Source of the DNA: Setaria digitata
Taxonomy: Eukaryota; Nematoda; Chromadorea; Rhabditida; Setariidae
Reading direction: 5' to 3'
Length of the DNA stretch: 64,000 bases
NCBI GenBank assembly: GCA_003640385.1
Contig: RCAB01000019.1
Coordinates: forward strand, 186,001-250,000
The number at the start of each line of letters is the position of its first letter. The first letter of the stretch is position 1. Both the position numbers and the translations under genes were made by a program. Below, in pieces: positions 62,699-64,000 of this stretch. Under the pieces are notes generated by a model. It saw nothing but the letters and a program-made list of their open reading frames with translations, had not been told where the DNA came from and did not search any database.

Positions 62699-63264
62699 AA
62701 CAAATACCAGCAGTTTGAAATAAGAAGATTCATTCATCTTTAAGCAAAATTAGGTATTGCAGTGGAGCGATTTTATTGTGTCTTTAAATTTATCACAAGT
62801 CTCACACATCAGGAAATATTTTAGAAAGCAAATGAAGAATTCTATGACTTGTTGCTATAAGATCATAATTTTTTCTCAGGACAAGGTTCATTTCTGAAAA
62901 ACGTGAAAATAGAGGGTGGTGCGACGGCGGCAGTACTTTTTAGGAAGCCCGAAGAATGCCAGCAGTACTGTACAGGTTGACTTACATAATATAACTTTGG
63001 CTGGTTTAATATGAGTTCTTATAAATGAAATGGGTTTTGAAAGATATTGAATAAATGCTGATTTATGATAATTTCTCAAAAGATGCTGGTTGAAGATTTA
63101 CTTCAGTTCAAAATTTAGCCTACGGTATATATTCATGGAGCCCACCATTTCCGGAAGAAGATGAAGAAGAAGGACACTGCGTGTGCATGACTCGCATTCA
63201 GTCACTCCAGTATTCATATGGATCCCGTTCTGCTATATTCCCACCGGTTGCCTCAATTAGCTGA
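61980..63264 (+). CDS. Small secreted protein with PAN/Apple-like domains
   Basis: Four exons in phase: 61980-62147, 62499-62646, 62880-62975, 63119-63264 (TGA); 558 nt, 185 aa. The N-terminus is a signal peptide with a plausible cleavage site after VSA. A second in-frame ATG at 62001 fits a signal peptide better. A first PAN/Apple-like module follows: CFYLPN, then RCCIACAQDHCCLGYTYS and CYLKSA, the typical CC-x-C, Cys-rich, aromatic and CYLK pattern. A second, partial module starts at about residue 105 (ECQQYCTAYGIYSW) and carries an acidic insert (EEDEEE) before CVCM. PAN modules bind proteins or carbohydrates outside the cell, and small secreted PAN proteins are common in nematodes, including secreted and cuticle-associated ones. 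No transmembrane helix or GPI signal is seen. A GTAAGT...TTTCAG pair inside exon 1 is not an intron (37 nt, breaks the frame). Intron 2 contains a T tract of about 33 bases. Confidence 0.8.
62665..62697. repeat. Long poly-T tract in intron
   Basis: About 33 consecutive T in intron 2 of the PAN gene. Similar but shorter tracts occur in this gene's first intron (62252-62274) and in the MAM gene (8020-8045). Length is probably inexact in the assembly. Confidence 0.9.
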
Positions 63265-64000
63265 GTTCTGTTCACTGTATATTTACTTTACTGCTTGTAA
63301 TTATGAAATAGTAAGAAATTAGTGCCCAAAAGTGCGAAATTTTTTTCAGGAATATCTAATATATGCATGTCCGTTCATCATAATAATTTTTATTTTGGTA
63401 GAGTTGTTCTCAAGGAGCCCAATCCCTCTTTACGTTTTTATATGCGTCTCTTTCGATGACCATTCATCAGTTGAATTATTTCATTCTTTCAGTTATGATT
63501 TTTTTGCAATATTCATACATATTAATTACTAAGGCTAAATTTTAAATCTGGAAAATCTGAATTCAGGTTTACAACGGTTCGATTTGGGGAATAAATCAAA
63601 TTTTATAATGAAATCTCATTCCACCCATAGAATTAGCTTGATCTTTTACAAGCAAATTTGAGTCCTTTTTCAAGTAACGTCATTTTGTTGAATAATGGGT
63701 GTAAATTGGGAATCAAATTTGGCATTACCGGCATTCATTTGGCTTTACCATCTCAGGAAAACGGACCAAGTTTTAAGGTTTTTGATTACATTTTTTAGCA
63801 TTTGTAATGCATTGCTGTTCTTATCCCTTTCCCAGTAACAATCATTTAGGAGTAATTTAGTTAACTAAATTCAGCACTGGCATTTGTATTTCCTTTATGT
63901 GCATCGCATTTTCTCAGATTTTTGTTCAATTTTTCAATTTAAGCAATGTGGAAAAGCTATTGTCGATTACTTCATATTTCCTCGAGATCATTTCTCTCTT
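63265..64000. other. Window end, no gene seen
   Basis: AT-rich DNA after the PAN gene. A 66-codon plus ORF at 63332-63532 is Phe/Ile/Ser-rich and has no motif. It follows a TTTTTTTCAG acceptor at 63340-63349, so a further exon extending beyond the window cannot be excluded. Confidence 0.45.

Overview
This is eukaryotic genomic DNA, AT-rich, with genes split into many short exons by mostly 45-700 bp introns that end in TTTCAG. Several start codons sit 5-25 bases after a TTTCAG-like acceptor, as expected for spliced-leader trans-splicing. The recognisable genes (a two-SH2 PI3K adaptor of AAP-1 type, a KIN-29/SIK kinase, JBTS-14/TMEM237, an FMRFamide-receptor-like GPCR, PAN and MAM secreted proteins) fit a nematode. 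A parasitic clade III or filarial species is my guess, not shown by the sequence. Almost all real exons are shorter than 120 codons, so I rebuilt the genes by hand from splice sites, reading phase and family motifs. Total lengths divisible by three and matching phases at every junction were my main checks. No homology search was run.

Layout. 1-2.48 kb: no gene, with a roughly 450-bp (TG)n tract. 2.48-9.67 kb (+): secreted protein with two MAM-like modules. 11.79-15.87 kb (-): cytosolic purine 5'-nucleotidase (NT5C2 family), 13 exons, 561 aa, with one well-supported and one possible GC-AG intron. 18.49-19.39 kb (+): small lysine-rich candidate gene. 23.46-28.93 kb (-): salt-inducible kinase KIN-29 ortholog in 19 exons, carrying an assembly defect (single N, duplicated contig ends, 1-base frameshift). 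29.92-30.65 kb (-): unrecognised six-exon small gene, 144 aa. 32.28-38.56 kb (-): unrecognised membrane-anchored protein with a 4.4-kb intron, overlapped on the opposite strand by a small basic gene (38.12-39.27 kb, +). 40.58-43.79 kb (+): PI3K adaptor aap-1. 44.75-47.61 kb (-): neuropeptide-type GPCR. 49.66-52.66 kb (+) and 54.56-54.94 kb (-): tentative small genes. 56.33-58.37 kb (-): ciliary transition-zone protein JBTS-14/TMEM237. 61.98-63.26 kb (+): secreted PAN/Apple-domain protein.

Functional picture. Two genes belong to nutrient and insulin signalling (aap-1 for PI3K, kin-29 for the SIK/HDAC/CREB axis). Two act in sensory neurons in model nematodes (jbts-14 in cilia, the peptide GPCR in neurons). 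There is no operon or cluster logic: genes alternate in strand and are separated by AT-rich spacers. I saw no bacterial insertion, CRISPR array, rRNA or tRNA, and no complete transposon. The most novel items are the small multi-exon genes that simple ORF finding misses, the antisense gene pair near 38 kb, and the GC-AG intron.
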